Assembly (NCBI GenBank): GCA_025355445.1
Contig: JANXZQ010000524.1
Span: 1-48,186, forward strand
Origin: Gammaproteobacteria bacterium
Lineage (GTDB): Bacteria > Pseudomonadota > Gammaproteobacteria > Steroidobacterales > Steroidobacteraceae
DNA: 48,186 nt
Direction of reading: 5' to 3'
A program made the translations under genes and the position numbers. Positions 1-7,798 of this stretch are shown here, in pieces; positions within the stretch are counted from its first letter, which is position 1, and the number at the start of each line of letters is the position of its first letter. The notes beneath the pieces are model-generated. The model saw nothing but the letters and a program-made list of their open reading frames with translations, was not told the DNA's origin and searched no databases.

Positions 1-1
1 G

Positions 2-391
2 TCGGGGCGGGTCACGCGCTGCCCGGAAAGTTGGGATGTGCAGCACCGGGCGATTGCCGAGGGCGATGCGTTCCTGGTTTATTTGCGCGACAGCAACGGC
101 AAGATGGTCGGCGGCGGTTTTTTCGCGACTACGCGCGACGAGGGCGCGTATGCCGTCGGGGCCTATGACCGGTCGCTTTTCGACAAGCCGCTCGGGCACG
201 TCGTGCAGTTCCGCGCCATCGAGCTGATGAAAAGCCGCAAATTGCGCTGGTACAAGATCGGGCAGCGTCATTACCCATCGGAGCTGGCCACGGCGACCGA
301 CAAGGAGATTTCTATTTCAGAGTTCAAGCAGGGATTCGCTACGCATCTTTTCCCGCAATTCGTCCTGTGCCATGAACCCAAAGCCGCCTGA
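2..391 (+). CDS. FemAB/GNAT-like acyltransferase, C-terminal part (5' truncated by window)
   Basis: The open frame runs in from the left edge with no stop, so the gene begins outside the window; about 129 C-terminal residues are visible. The segment reads as the second half of an acetyltransferase/FemAB-type fold: a strand-rich VGGGFFAT stretch, a conserved YDRSLFD segment, then HVVQFRAIELMKSR and WYKIGQRHYP near the end. Proteins of this kind occur in nonulosonic acid and flagellar glycan clusters, where they are thought to N-acylate amino sugars or transfer an aminoacyl group. Its 3' end overlaps the next gene by 20 bp, so it belongs to the same operon. The family call rests on the C-terminal half only; the acyl donor and acceptor cannot be inferred. 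Confidence 0.62.
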   Translation, partial: SGRVTRCPESWDVQHRAIAEGDAFLVYLRDSNGKMVGGGFFATTRDEGAYAVGAYDRSLFDKPLGHVVQFRAIELMKSRKLRWYKIGQRHYPSELATATDKEISISEFKQGFATHLFPQFVLCHEPKAA

Positions 392-1088
392 CCTTGCGGA
401 TCGGACGATCGAGGTATTTGACCGTCAATACCGGGCTCGGGGCTTCGGCTCGCAGCGGATCTATCCGAACGAGAGCCTCATTCAGTTCCTCGCGTCGCGA
501 TACTTCAAGCTCAGCCCGGACGATCGTGCACGCGTGCGGGTCTTGGAAGTGGGCTGCGGCTCGGGCGCGAATCTTTGGATGATCGCCAAAGAGGGATTCG
601 AGACACACGGAATTGACGGCAGTGCGGAAGGAATTGCGCTAGCGCAGAGGCACTTGGAGGAGAAGTGGGGTGTGTCCGCGCTCTTGCGCAAGGGCTCCCT
701 GCTCGAGCTGCCGTATCCCGATGCGCACTTCGACGTCGTCGTTGATATCGTGAGCCTGCAGCATCTTGATTTGAACAATTCGCGGCGGGCACTCGATGAA
801 GTCGCCCGAGTTCTCAAACGCGGGGGAACCTTCTTCAGCTACCGCTTGTCGGACCAGTCCGTGATGCGCGATGCGGGACTGCGGGTCGATGAAGTCACGC
901 TGAGCGATATTACCGACGCGGAGATGCCGCTGGCGCACAATGGTGCGACTTCATTCTGGTCGCCAACCGTCGTGCAACAGTTGTACGGGCCCGCAGGATT
1001 GACGGTCGGTGCCGTGGAACGCGTGGGCCGCACCTATGCGAACGGAATGTTTGTCGAATACCTGAGTATCGTCGGTGTGAGAGATTGA
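372..1088 (+). CDS. class I SAM-dependent methyltransferase (238 aa)
   Basis: Complete Rossmann-type methyltransferase. Motif I is LEVGCGSGAN at residues 58-67, followed by an acidic strand end (HGIDGS), the motif around DAHFDVVVDIVSLQHL, and the LKRGGTFFSYRLS segment typical of Methyltransf_11/25 proteins. The ATG lies inside the 3' end of the acyltransferase (20 bp overlap), so the two are likely translationally coupled. Its position at the head of a PseG/PseI cluster suggests O- or N-methylation of the nonulosonic acid or of an N-linked substituent; this is inference from context. No membrane segment or signal peptide is present, so it should be cytoplasmic. Confidence 0.85.
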   Translation: MNPKPPDLADRTIEVFDRQYRARGFGSQRIYPNESLIQFLASRYFKLSPDDRARVRVLEVGCGSGANLWMIAKEGFETHGIDGSAEGIALAQRHLEEKWGVSALLRKGSLLELPYPDAHFDVVVDIVSLQHLDLNNSRRALDEVARVLKRGGTFFSYRLSDQSVMRDAGLRVDEVTLSDITDAEMPLAHNGATSFWSPTVVQQLYGPAGLTVGAVERVGRTYANGMFVEYLSIVGVRD

Positions 1089-1954
1089 GCAGTCTCGCCC
1101 TCGGTACTGCGCAATTCGGCATGCCCTATGGGATCGCGAATCGCGGCGGCCGCATTCCGCGAGCGGATGCGATTGCAATCTTGGACCTCGCGCGCTCCCG
1201 CGGAGTTGCCACTCTGGATACCGCGATTGCCTACGGCCAAGCTGAGCAGGAGCTGGGTGAGATCGGCGTCGCCGGTTGGCAGGTGATCTCCAAGCTGCCC
1301 GCCGTGCCGCAATCCTGTTCGAACGTTGCCGCGTGGGTGCGGCAATCGGTGCAGGGCTCGCTAGCACGCCTGCGCATTCCCAGACTCCATGGCTTGCTGC
1401 TGCACCGTCCGCAGCAGCTCTTGGAGAGCCAGGGGCGCGAACTATATCGGGCGTTGATCGAGCTCAAGAATGCAGGCATGACCGAGAAGATCGGAGTTTC
1501 CATTTATGATCCTGATATCCTGGGCCAGCTCGGCGAATCCTACACGTCGGACATAGTTCAAGCTCCGTTCAGCATTGTCGACCGCCGCCTGGCGAGTTCG
1601 GGATGGCTCGACAAGCTGGGGGCTGCAGGGACCGAGGTCCACGTGCGGTCGATTTTTCTGCAGGGCCTGCTGTTGATGAAAAGAGGCGAACGCCCGGCAA
1701 AATTTGCGCCCTGGCAGGCCCTTTGGGACAAATGGGACGACTGGCTCGAACGCGAAGGCTCGAGCGCGTTGCAGAGTTGTCTGCAATTCGTCCGCTCACA
1801 GCCGGGGATCGAGCGGATCGTCGTGGGTATAGATAATATCGGGCAATTGGAGCAGATTCTGCGCTGTTTGGCGCATCCCGCGCCGATACGGCCGGCCGAG
1901 GTCGCGTGCCAGGATTTGGATCTGATCGACCCTTCACGTTGGAGTTCGATTTGA
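1085..1954 (+). CDS. aldo/keto reductase family oxidoreductase (289 aa)
   Basis: NAD(P)H-dependent TIM-barrel oxidoreductase. The catalytic tetrad of the family is visible: D45 and Y50 in LDTAIAYG, K70 in VISKLP, and H107 in GLLLHRP. The N-terminus LALGTAQFGMPYG is the AKR subfamily seen in surface-glycan and pseudaminic/legionaminic clusters. The start is a TTG at 1085 whose TTGA overlaps the TGA stop of the methyltransferase, matching other junctions in this operon. It probably reduces or oxidises a carbonyl on a nonulosonic acid or its NDP-sugar precursor; the substrate is unknown. It overlaps the next gene by 4 bp in the same TTGA manner. Confidence 0.87.
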   Translation: MSSLALGTAQFGMPYGIANRGGRIPRADAIAILDLARSRGVATLDTAIAYGQAEQELGEIGVAGWQVISKLPAVPQSCSNVAAWVRQSVQGSLARLRIPRLHGLLLHRPQQLLESQGRELYRALIELKNAGMTEKIGVSIYDPDILGQLGESYTSDIVQAPFSIVDRRLASSGWLDKLGAAGTEVHVRSIFLQGLLLMKRGERPAKFAPWQALWDKWDDWLEREGSSALQSCLQFVRSQPGIERIVVGIDNIGQLEQILRCLAHPAPIRPAEVACQDLDLIDPSRWSSI

Positions 1955-3978
1955 AGACAGTTGCCATCGTCCAGGCCCGGATGGGATCAACCCGCTATCC
2001 GGGCAAAGTCATGCTGCCGATCTGCGGCACGCCGATGATCGGGCTATTGCTACAGCGCTTATCCGGGGCCCGGAACATTGACCAAATTGTGCTGGCCACC
2101 TCCGATGACGCGCGCAACGAACCCTTGGCGAAATATGTTCGGGAGCTCGGACACTCGGTGTTCCAGGGCAGCGAAAACGACGTGCTCGGACGCTACTATC
2201 TCGCGGCCCAAGGCGCCGGCGCCGACACGGTGGTAAGAATCACCGGTGATTGCCCGCTGGTGGATCCCTCCCTGGTCGATGAGATGATCGCGGCGTATCG
2301 CGATGCGGCTGTCGACTACCTGGGGAACGGCTCCCCGCCCACCTATCCGGACGGACTGGATGTGGAAGTCTTCAGTTTCAAAGCTCTGGAAGCCGCAGCG
2401 CGGCAGGCCACGTCGGCCGCAGATCGTGAGCACGTGACGCCGTTCTTGAGAAGATCCGACAAGTTTTCTCGAGCCAATCATGCCGACGCCGCCGATGAGT
2501 CGGGGGAACGATGGACGGTCGATGAGCCCGAGGATTTCGAGGTCATCAGCAACGTGTTCCAGCATTTTCATCCGCGCCGTGATTTTGGTTGGCGCGAAGT
2601 CCTGGCTCTGCGCCGGGAGCATTCGGGCTGGTTCGAGGGCAACCGGCACTTGATTCGCAATGAGGGTTCGCAGCTTGGCGCAGGGCAGAAACTGTGGCGA
2701 CATGCCAAGCGGGTCATCCCCGGCGGCAATATGCTGCTCTCGAAGCGGGCCGAAATGTTCTTGCCGGAGCAATGGCCCGCGTATTTCAGCCGAGCAAAGG
2801 GTTGCCGCGTTTGGGACCTGGATGGGCGCGAGTACATCGACATGTCCATCATGGGCATCGGCACGAACACGCTGGGCTATGGAGAACCGAGCGTCGATGC
2901 GGCCGTGCGAGAGGTCATCGACGCGGGCAACATGTCCACCCTCAACTGCCCGGAGGAGGTGTATCTCGCGGACAGGCTCATTGAACTGCATCCCTGGGCG
3001 CAGATGGTGCGGCTGGCGCGTACCGGAGGCGAAGCCAATGCCATCGCCATCCGGATTGCACGCGCGGCGTCCGGCCGCGACAAGGTGGCTTTTTGCGGCT
3101 ATCACGGGTGGCACGATTGGTATCTTGCTGCGAATCTCGGTGATGAGAAAACCCTGGGCAGTCATCTGCTGCCCGGACTCGCGCCGAACGGTGTCCCTCG
3201 CAACTTGCGCAACACGATTCTGCCTTTCAATTTCAATCGATTCGATGAGCTGCAGGTCCTGGTCGATCAACACTCGATCGGGGTCATCATGATGGAGGTC
3301 TCGCGCAATCGCGATCCGGAGCCGGGTTTTCTGCAGCGAGTACGAGACTTAGCCACTGCCCGGGGAATCGTTTTGATTTTCGATGAGTGCACCTCCGGAT
3401 TCAGGCAGACGCTGGGAGGATTGCATCTGCAATACGGCGTCGAGCCGGATATCGTCATGCTGGGCAAGGCGCTCGGCAACGGCTACGCGATTACAGCCGC
3501 GGTCGGCAGGCGAGAGGTGATGGAAGTCGCGCAAACTTCATTCATCAGCAGCACGTTCTGGACCGAGCGCATCGGACCCGCGGCGGCGCTCAAAACCCTT
3601 GCAGTCATGGAGCGCACACGCTCCTACGAGCAGATCACCCGCACCGGAGAGACGATCAACGCCGGTTGGAAGAAACTCGCCGAAATGCACGGACTGCCCG
3701 TCGAGATCTCGGGTCTGCCGGCATTGACTTCGTTCGCCATCAAAAGCCCCCGGCGTCTTGCCTATAAGACACTGATAACGCAGGAAATGCTGGCTAAGGG
3801 ATATCTCGCCGCGAACAGCGTGTATGTCTGCACCGAGCACACGCCGCAGATCGTCGATGCCTATATGCAGGCGCTCGATCCGATTTTCGCGCTGATCAAA
3901 TCGTGCGAGGAAGGCCGAGACGTGAATTCGCTTCTTTCAGGCCCGGTCTGTCACGACGGATTCAAACGCCTCAACTGA
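1951..3978 (+). CDS. fusion: SpsF-type nucleotidyltransferase + class III (GSA-like) aminotransferase (675 aa)
   Basis: Two enzymes in one chain. Residues 1 to about 235 are an SpsF/CMP-KDO-synthetase-like nucleotidyltransferase: AIVQARMGSTRYPGKVM near the N-terminus and RITGDCPLVDP further in. From about residue 242 a PLP-dependent class III aminotransferase of the glutamate-1-semialdehyde aminotransferase type begins, with FDECTSGFR and the PLP lysine K506 in LGKALGNG. An open frame extends 15 codons upstream, but TTG at 1951 overlaps the previous stop (TTGA), has GGAG six bases upstream, and gives the family start MKTVAIVQARMGS. In Bacillus spsC-G clusters SpsF stands beside the NeuB-like SpsE and PseG-like SpsG. 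Here the nucleotidyltransferase may activate the sugar while the transaminase adds an amino group; the substrates are inferred. Confidence 0.88.
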   Translation: MKTVAIVQARMGSTRYPGKVMLPICGTPMIGLLLQRLSGARNIDQIVLATSDDARNEPLAKYVRELGHSVFQGSENDVLGRYYLAAQGAGADTVVRITGDCPLVDPSLVDEMIAAYRDAAVDYLGNGSPPTYPDGLDVEVFSFKALEAAARQATSAADREHVTPFLRRSDKFSRANHADAADESGERWTVDEPEDFEVISNVFQHFHPRRDFGWREVLALRREHSGWFEGNRHLIRNEGSQLGAGQKLWRHAKRVIPGGNMLLSKRAEMFLPEQWPAYFSRAKGCRVWDLDGREYIDMSIMGIGTNTLGYGEPSVDAAVREVIDAGNMSTLNCPEEVYLADRLIELHPWAQMVRLARTGGEANAIAIRIARAASGRDKVAFCGYHGWHDWYLAANLGDEKTLGSHLLPGLAPNGVPRNLRNTILPFNFNRFDELQVLVDQHSIGVIMMEVSRNRDPEPGFLQRVRDLATARGIVLIFDECTSGFRQTLGGLHLQYGVEPDIVMLGKALGNGYAITAAVGRREVMEVAQTSFISSTFWTERIGPAAALKTLAVMERTRSYEQITRTGETINAGWKKLAEMHGLPVEISGLPALTSFAIKSPRRLAYKTLITQEMLAKGYLAANSVYVCTEHTPQIVDAYMQALDPIFALIKSCEEGRDVNSLLSGPVCHDGFKRLN

Positions 3979-3986
3979 GCTGAATC

Positions 3987-4670
3987 ATGCATCAATCCAT
4001 CCTCGTAGTTGCCGCTCACCCAGACGATGAGGTGCTTGGTTGCGGCGGGACCCTGGCGAAGCTTGCGGAGGCGGGCGCCACTGTCAACGTTACGTTTCTC
4101 TCCGATGGAGTGACCTCGCGCGCCGACGCGGCGGCCCCCCAAGCTGTACAGGTGGAGGCGCGCAAGACGGCCGCGAGACAGGCCGCGCATATTCTGGGGG
4201 TGCGAGGCGTCACTTTTGGTAATTACCCCGATAACAGGATGGACTCAGTGGCGCTCCTCGACATCACGCAATCGATCGAAGCGTTAATCGCTCGGTTTCA
4301 ACCCGACACAGTGTTCACTCACCACTCCGGCGACGTGAATATCGATCATCGGCGAGTTCACCAGGCTGTCGTGACTGCGTGTCGTCCGCAGCCCGGGCAT
4401 TCGGTGCGCACGCTGCTGTGCTTCGAAGTCCCATCGAGCACCGAGTGGCAGCTTGCTGGCAGTGCTCCATCCTTTGCGCCGAACTGGTTCGAAGATATTT
4501 CCGCGACCTTGGACCGCAAGCTGGCCGCCTTGGACGCCTATGCGGCGGAATTACGCGATTGGCCGCATCCGCGTTCGCGCGAGGGCGTGGATCACCTGGC
4601 TCGGTGGCGCGGAGCGACTGTCGGAGCGCGCGCCGCCGAAGCGTTCATGCTGGGACGTAGAATCGCTTGA
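3987..4670 (+). CDS. PIG-L/LmbE family deacetylase (227 aa)
   Basis: Zinc-dependent N-acetyl-sugar deacetylase family. The metal-binding AHPDDE motif is at residues 10-15 (H11, D13, D14, E15), with the downstream histidines in FTHHSGDVNIDHRRVH. Length matches the single-domain family (about 220-240 aa), and there is no signal peptide, so it should act in the cytoplasm. In this operon it would remove an N-acetyl group from an amino sugar or nonulosonic acid, freeing an amine that the neighbouring GNAT, FemAB-like or ATP-grasp proteins could re-acylate. The order transaminase, deacetylase, acyltransferase, ligase makes such a remodelling plausible, but it is inference. It ends in a TTGA overlap with the PseG-like gene. 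Confidence 0.9.
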   Translation: MHQSILVVAAHPDDEVLGCGGTLAKLAEAGATVNVTFLSDGVTSRADAAAPQAVQVEARKTAARQAAHILGVRGVTFGNYPDNRMDSVALLDITQSIEALIARFQPDTVFTHHSGDVNIDHRRVHQAVVTACRPQPGHSVRTLLCFEVPSSTEWQLAGSAPSFAPNWFEDISATLDRKLAALDAYAAELRDWPHPRSREGVDHLARWRGATVGARAAEAFMLGRRIA

Positions 4671-6229
4671 GCGTGGCGTTTCGAGTGGACGCTTCTGCCG
4701 TCATGGGCATCGGGCATCTCTCTCGGTGTCTCACGCTGGCAGAAACGCTTCGCACGCGCGGCGTGCAATCGCAATTTATTTGCCGCCCGCATGCAGGGCA
4801 CTTGATGTCGCGAATTGAAGGCGAAGGCCTGCGCGTTACCGCGCTGCGCGCTCCGCCGCCAAGCATCCCAAACGTCGCGGACGACTATGCCGCGTGGCTT
4901 GGGGTCACCCAGGACGAGGATGCCGCCGAGACTTCAGCGGCGCTGGCCGGCGAAGAACCGGAATGGATCGTGAGCGATCACTATGCGCTCGACACGCGCT
5001 GGGAAACTCAGTTGCGCGCACACACACGGCACCTGATGGCGATCGATGATTTGGCAAACCGAACACACGCTTGCGACGTGCTGCTCGACCAAAATTTTTA
5101 TGCGGCGGCGGACGAGCGATATGCCGGCCTGGTTCCGGCGGGCTGTCGGCTGATGACAGGCCCAAGATATGCGTTGTTGAGGCCGGAGTATGCGCAACAT
5201 CGCTGCAGCCATCCGCCTCTGCGCGACAGTCTGCGGCGGGTTTTCATTTTCTTTGGCGGATCAGACCCGCACAATCTGAGCGGCGCCGCCCTGGAAGCCC
5301 TATCCCGCCCGAGTCTTCGGCATCTCATGGTTGATGTCGTTGCAGGCGTCAACAACCCCCATCGACGGCAGCTGGAGAGGCAGGCATCGGAGCGGCCCAA
5401 CACGACGCTTCACGGCCCGCTGACGCACCTGGCCGGACTGTTGTCGCACGCCGATCTCGCCATCGGCGCCGCGGGCACGACGACGTGGGAGCGGATGTGT
5501 CTCGGCGTTCCTTCCTTGGTCGTCTGCATTGCGGAAAACCAGCGATCCGGCGCGGAAGCCCTGGCAAGGGAAGGCATGATTCTCTACCTCGGGACCGAGC
5601 GCGATGCCGGAGTCGCTAATTTCGCCGCCGCCATCGATCGAGTCGTTAGCGGCGTGGAGGACCTGAGTACCCAAGCGCTGCGCGGCTGGTTGGCGGTCGA
5701 TGGACTGGGGACCATGCGTGTGGCGGAATCTCTCGATCCGACCGACACGCAGGTTCTCAGGTTGCGGAATGCGCAGCCGGACGATGCGGGACTGTTCTTC
5801 GGCTGGGCGAATGATCCGCAAGTGCGCCGTCAGTCGCTCAACACCGGGATCATCCCATGGCCGGCGCATAGGCAGTGGTTTGCCGCCAAAATCGTCGATG
5901 AACGAAGCCGGCTGTATGTCCTCGAAGCCAGATCACTGCCCGTCGGGCAGATCCGGTTTGATATCGAGGCCGGCGAGGTCCGGATAGACTATTCTCTCGA
6001 TGCGCAATTCCGGGGTCGCGGTTGGGCCAGGATTTTGGTTGGGTTGGGATTGAGTCGAATGGCAGCCTTGGGGAGAATGGTGTTTCGCGCCGAGGTGAAG
6101 AAAACCAACAAGGCCTCAGCCGCGGTTTTCAGGCGGCTCGGCTTTTTCGAATCCCCGCTCGCCGGTCGCGAGGATGTTGCCGTCTTTCGTTTTGACAGTG
6201 GTTGCGGGATCCCGGCGGAGAGCGGCTAA
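4667..6229 (+). CDS. pseG: PseG-type UDP-sugar hydrolase fused to a GNAT acetyltransferase domain (520 aa)
   Basis: Residues 1 to about 350 match PseG, the hydrolase that releases UDP from UDP-2,4-diacetamido-2,4,6-trideoxy-L-altrose during pseudaminic acid synthesis: FRVDASAVMGIGHLSRC at the start, with H17 at the position of the known catalytic histidine, then SDHYALD, LLDQNF and a GAAGTTTWERM C-domain motif. From about residue 362 a GNAT domain begins (LRLRNAQPDDAG, WFAAKI, QFRGRGWAR as the acetyl-CoA loop), comparable to PseH. PseG-PseH fusions are known, for example FlmD of Aeromonas. The start is a TTG inside the previous stop (TTGA). The order of reactions in the pathway (acetylation, hydrolysis, condensation) fits the fusion. 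Confidence 0.91.
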   Translation: MSVAFRVDASAVMGIGHLSRCLTLAETLRTRGVQSQFICRPHAGHLMSRIEGEGLRVTALRAPPPSIPNVADDYAAWLGVTQDEDAAETSAALAGEEPEWIVSDHYALDTRWETQLRAHTRHLMAIDDLANRTHACDVLLDQNFYAAADERYAGLVPAGCRLMTGPRYALLRPEYAQHRCSHPPLRDSLRRVFIFFGGSDPHNLSGAALEALSRPSLRHLMVDVVAGVNNPHRRQLERQASERPNTTLHGPLTHLAGLLSHADLAIGAAGTTTWERMCLGVPSLVVCIAENQRSGAEALAREGMILYLGTERDAGVANFAAAIDRVVSGVEDLSTQALRGWLAVDGLGTMRVAESLDPTDTQVLRLRNAQPDDAGLFFGWANDPQVRRQSLNTGIIPWPAHRQWFAAKIVDERSRLYVLEARSLPVGQIRFDIEAGEVRIDYSLDAQFRGRGWARILVGLGLSRMAALGRMVFRAEVKKTNKASAAVFRRLGFFESPLAGREDVAVFRFDSGCGIPAESG

Positions 6230-6230
6230 C

Positions 6231-7136
6231 GTGCGGATCATGATTAGTGCAGCAGCCTCGCCGGCGGCGATCTCGATTCACCGCCACCTACGTGCCTTGG
6301 GCCATACGGTCATCGGGCTGGATGCGGCCGCCGAGGCTGAGCCCCTGGGGCGCGCGTTTTGCGATCGCTTTTACATATCCCCGCTGGCGGATTCGCCAGA
6401 ATACCTGCCGTTTCTGATCGAACGACTGAACGAAGTGGACATTTTCCTGCCGTTCATCGACGAGGAACTGATCGCCATCGCCCAAGGTTGGGACAGCATT
6501 CCCAGGGACCAAGCGGCGCGGATTGCCGTGTCGGCGCCGGATGTCCTGCTCGACTGCACCGACAAATGCCGCTTTCAGCGTGCGTGCGAGGATGCCGGTC
6601 TGCCCATCGCGCCCATCGCCGCAGAACCGCCGGCCTTCTTCAAGCCCCGGTTGGGACGAGGAGGCAAGGGCGTCTTGGCGCTAAACGACAACAGGATGTT
6701 CGAGGCGATGCAGGGGCGCGACGGCGTTGTGCAACGTGCAATCCGCGGCGATGAATTCACCGTTGACGCGGTGTTCGACAAATCCGGCCGTTTGATCGCG
6801 ACCTCGCCGCGTCGGCGGATTCGCGCGGCGGGGGTATCGACCATTGGGGAAGTATTGCCGGATCGGGCGCTGCACGAACTCGCGCGCAGACTTGGGGAAC
6901 GCTGGCGCTTCCGATATGCCGTCAATTTTCAGATCATTCGCGACCCGGAGGGCCGCGATTGGATCATCGAGCTGAATCCGCGCCTTTCAGGAAGCGGGAT
7001 ATTCTCGGCAATGGCGGGCTGCGATCCATTTGCCGCCACCCTTGCATTGTGGAAGGGCGACACGTGGAGCGGCGCCGCCCGGCGGATGCTGGTCTGGCGG
7101 TACTGGAACGAGATGTCGCAGGACGTGCAGCCGTGA
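6231..7136 (+). CDS. ATP-grasp family ligase (301 aa)
   Basis: ATP-grasp enzyme, a family that joins a carboxylate to an amine or thiol through an acyl-phosphate. Visible parts are an N-terminal Rossmann-like ISAAASPAAISIHRHL, the nucleotide-binding FFKPRLGRGGKGV, an acidic VQRAIRGDEFTVDAV strand, and the metal-binding IIELNPRLSGSG near the C-terminus, as in PylC/CarB-like proteins. The open frame extends 19 codons further upstream into pseG. GTG at 6231, just after the pseG stop and with GGAG upstream, gives the normal N-terminus; ATG at 6240 is an alternative. Between PseG and PseI it may attach an amino acid or other acid to the NulO amine. That role is inferred. Confidence 0.86.
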   Translation: MRIMISAAASPAAISIHRHLRALGHTVIGLDAAAEAEPLGRAFCDRFYISPLADSPEYLPFLIERLNEVDIFLPFIDEELIAIAQGWDSIPRDQAARIAVSAPDVLLDCTDKCRFQRACEDAGLPIAPIAAEPPAFFKPRLGRGGKGVLALNDNRMFEAMQGRDGVVQRAIRGDEFTVDAVFDKSGRLIATSPRRRIRAAGVSTIGEVLPDRALHELARRLGERWRFRYAVNFQIIRDPEGRDWIIELNPRLSGSGIFSAMAGCDPFAATLALWKGDTWSGAARRMLVWRYWNEMSQDVQP

Positions 7137-7798
7137 CGGCCGAGTCCGATCAATTGGCCGCCCCTGCGGCGGCCGGCGCGCGGTTTCTGTCCGAATTTGA
7201 CGATCTGCAGCGAATAGGGTTCGATCTCGACGGCACACTGTACGATGCGCGGGACTTCGAGCGTCCGGCGCTTGCCGCGGTCGTTGCGTGGCTGCGCGAG
7301 CGCAGCGGCAAATCGCTCGACGGCATGAGTGAAGCGCTGTGCGCCCGGCGGGAATCGGAGCGACATCGTCCCGGCCTCTTCGACGACATGCTCGGGCGAT
7401 ATCGATTGCCGGCCGACTGGGGGCCAGAGTGCGCCGCGCGTTTTCACGCCTACCCGGGAACCGAGCTCGCCGGCGCGCCCAGTTTGCGGAATGATCTCGT
7501 TGAACTTCGATCCAGAGGCTGTCGATTGGCCTTGGTCACGAATGGCCGCGCGTCGCTTCAACAGCGTAAGCTTCGATTGCTTGGATTGGTGGAGATGTTC
7601 GACGTCTGCATCTACTGCGAGCCGTCGCAGCGGGAGCATTTGAAGCCCGCAAACTGGGGCTGGGAGCAATTGCGGCCGTGGCGCGCGGATCTGCCCGCCG
7701 GGTACGTGGGCGACGATCCGGTGGATGCTTTGTTTGCTGCGGCCGGACAGGCGCGCTTCGTTCGGCAGGTTTTCAGGAACAACTTTTATGGAAATTAA
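7133..7798 (+). CDS. HAD family hydrolase (221 aa)
   Basis: Haloacid dehalogenase-type phosphatase. Motif I is FDLDGTLYD with nucleophile D31 and general acid D33; motif II is VTNGRA, and motif IV is the VGDDPVDALFAA segment near the C-terminus. The open frame reaches upstream into the ATP-grasp gene, but GTG at 7133 overlaps that stop as GTGA and sits about 30 residues before motif I, so I use it. Its end overlaps pseI by 11 bp. In some sialic acid pathways a HAD phosphatase removes the 9-phosphate after NeuB condensation; PseI normally uses an unphosphorylated sugar, so the substrate here is open. Confidence 0.88.
   Translation: MTAESDQLAAPAAAGARFLSEFDDLQRIGFDLDGTLYDARDFERPALAAVVAWLRERSGKSLDGMSEALCARRESERHRPGLFDDMLGRYRLPADWGPECAARFHAYPGTELAGAPSLRNDLVELRSRGCRLALVTNGRASLQQRKLRLLGLVEMFDVCIYCEPSQREHLKPANWGWEQLRPWRADLPAGYVGDDPVDALFAAAGQARFVRQVFRNNFYGN

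Noticed and set aside
2059-3273. 404-codon minus-strand open frame
   Set aside because: Antisense to the SpsF/aminotransferase fusion; no domain signature.
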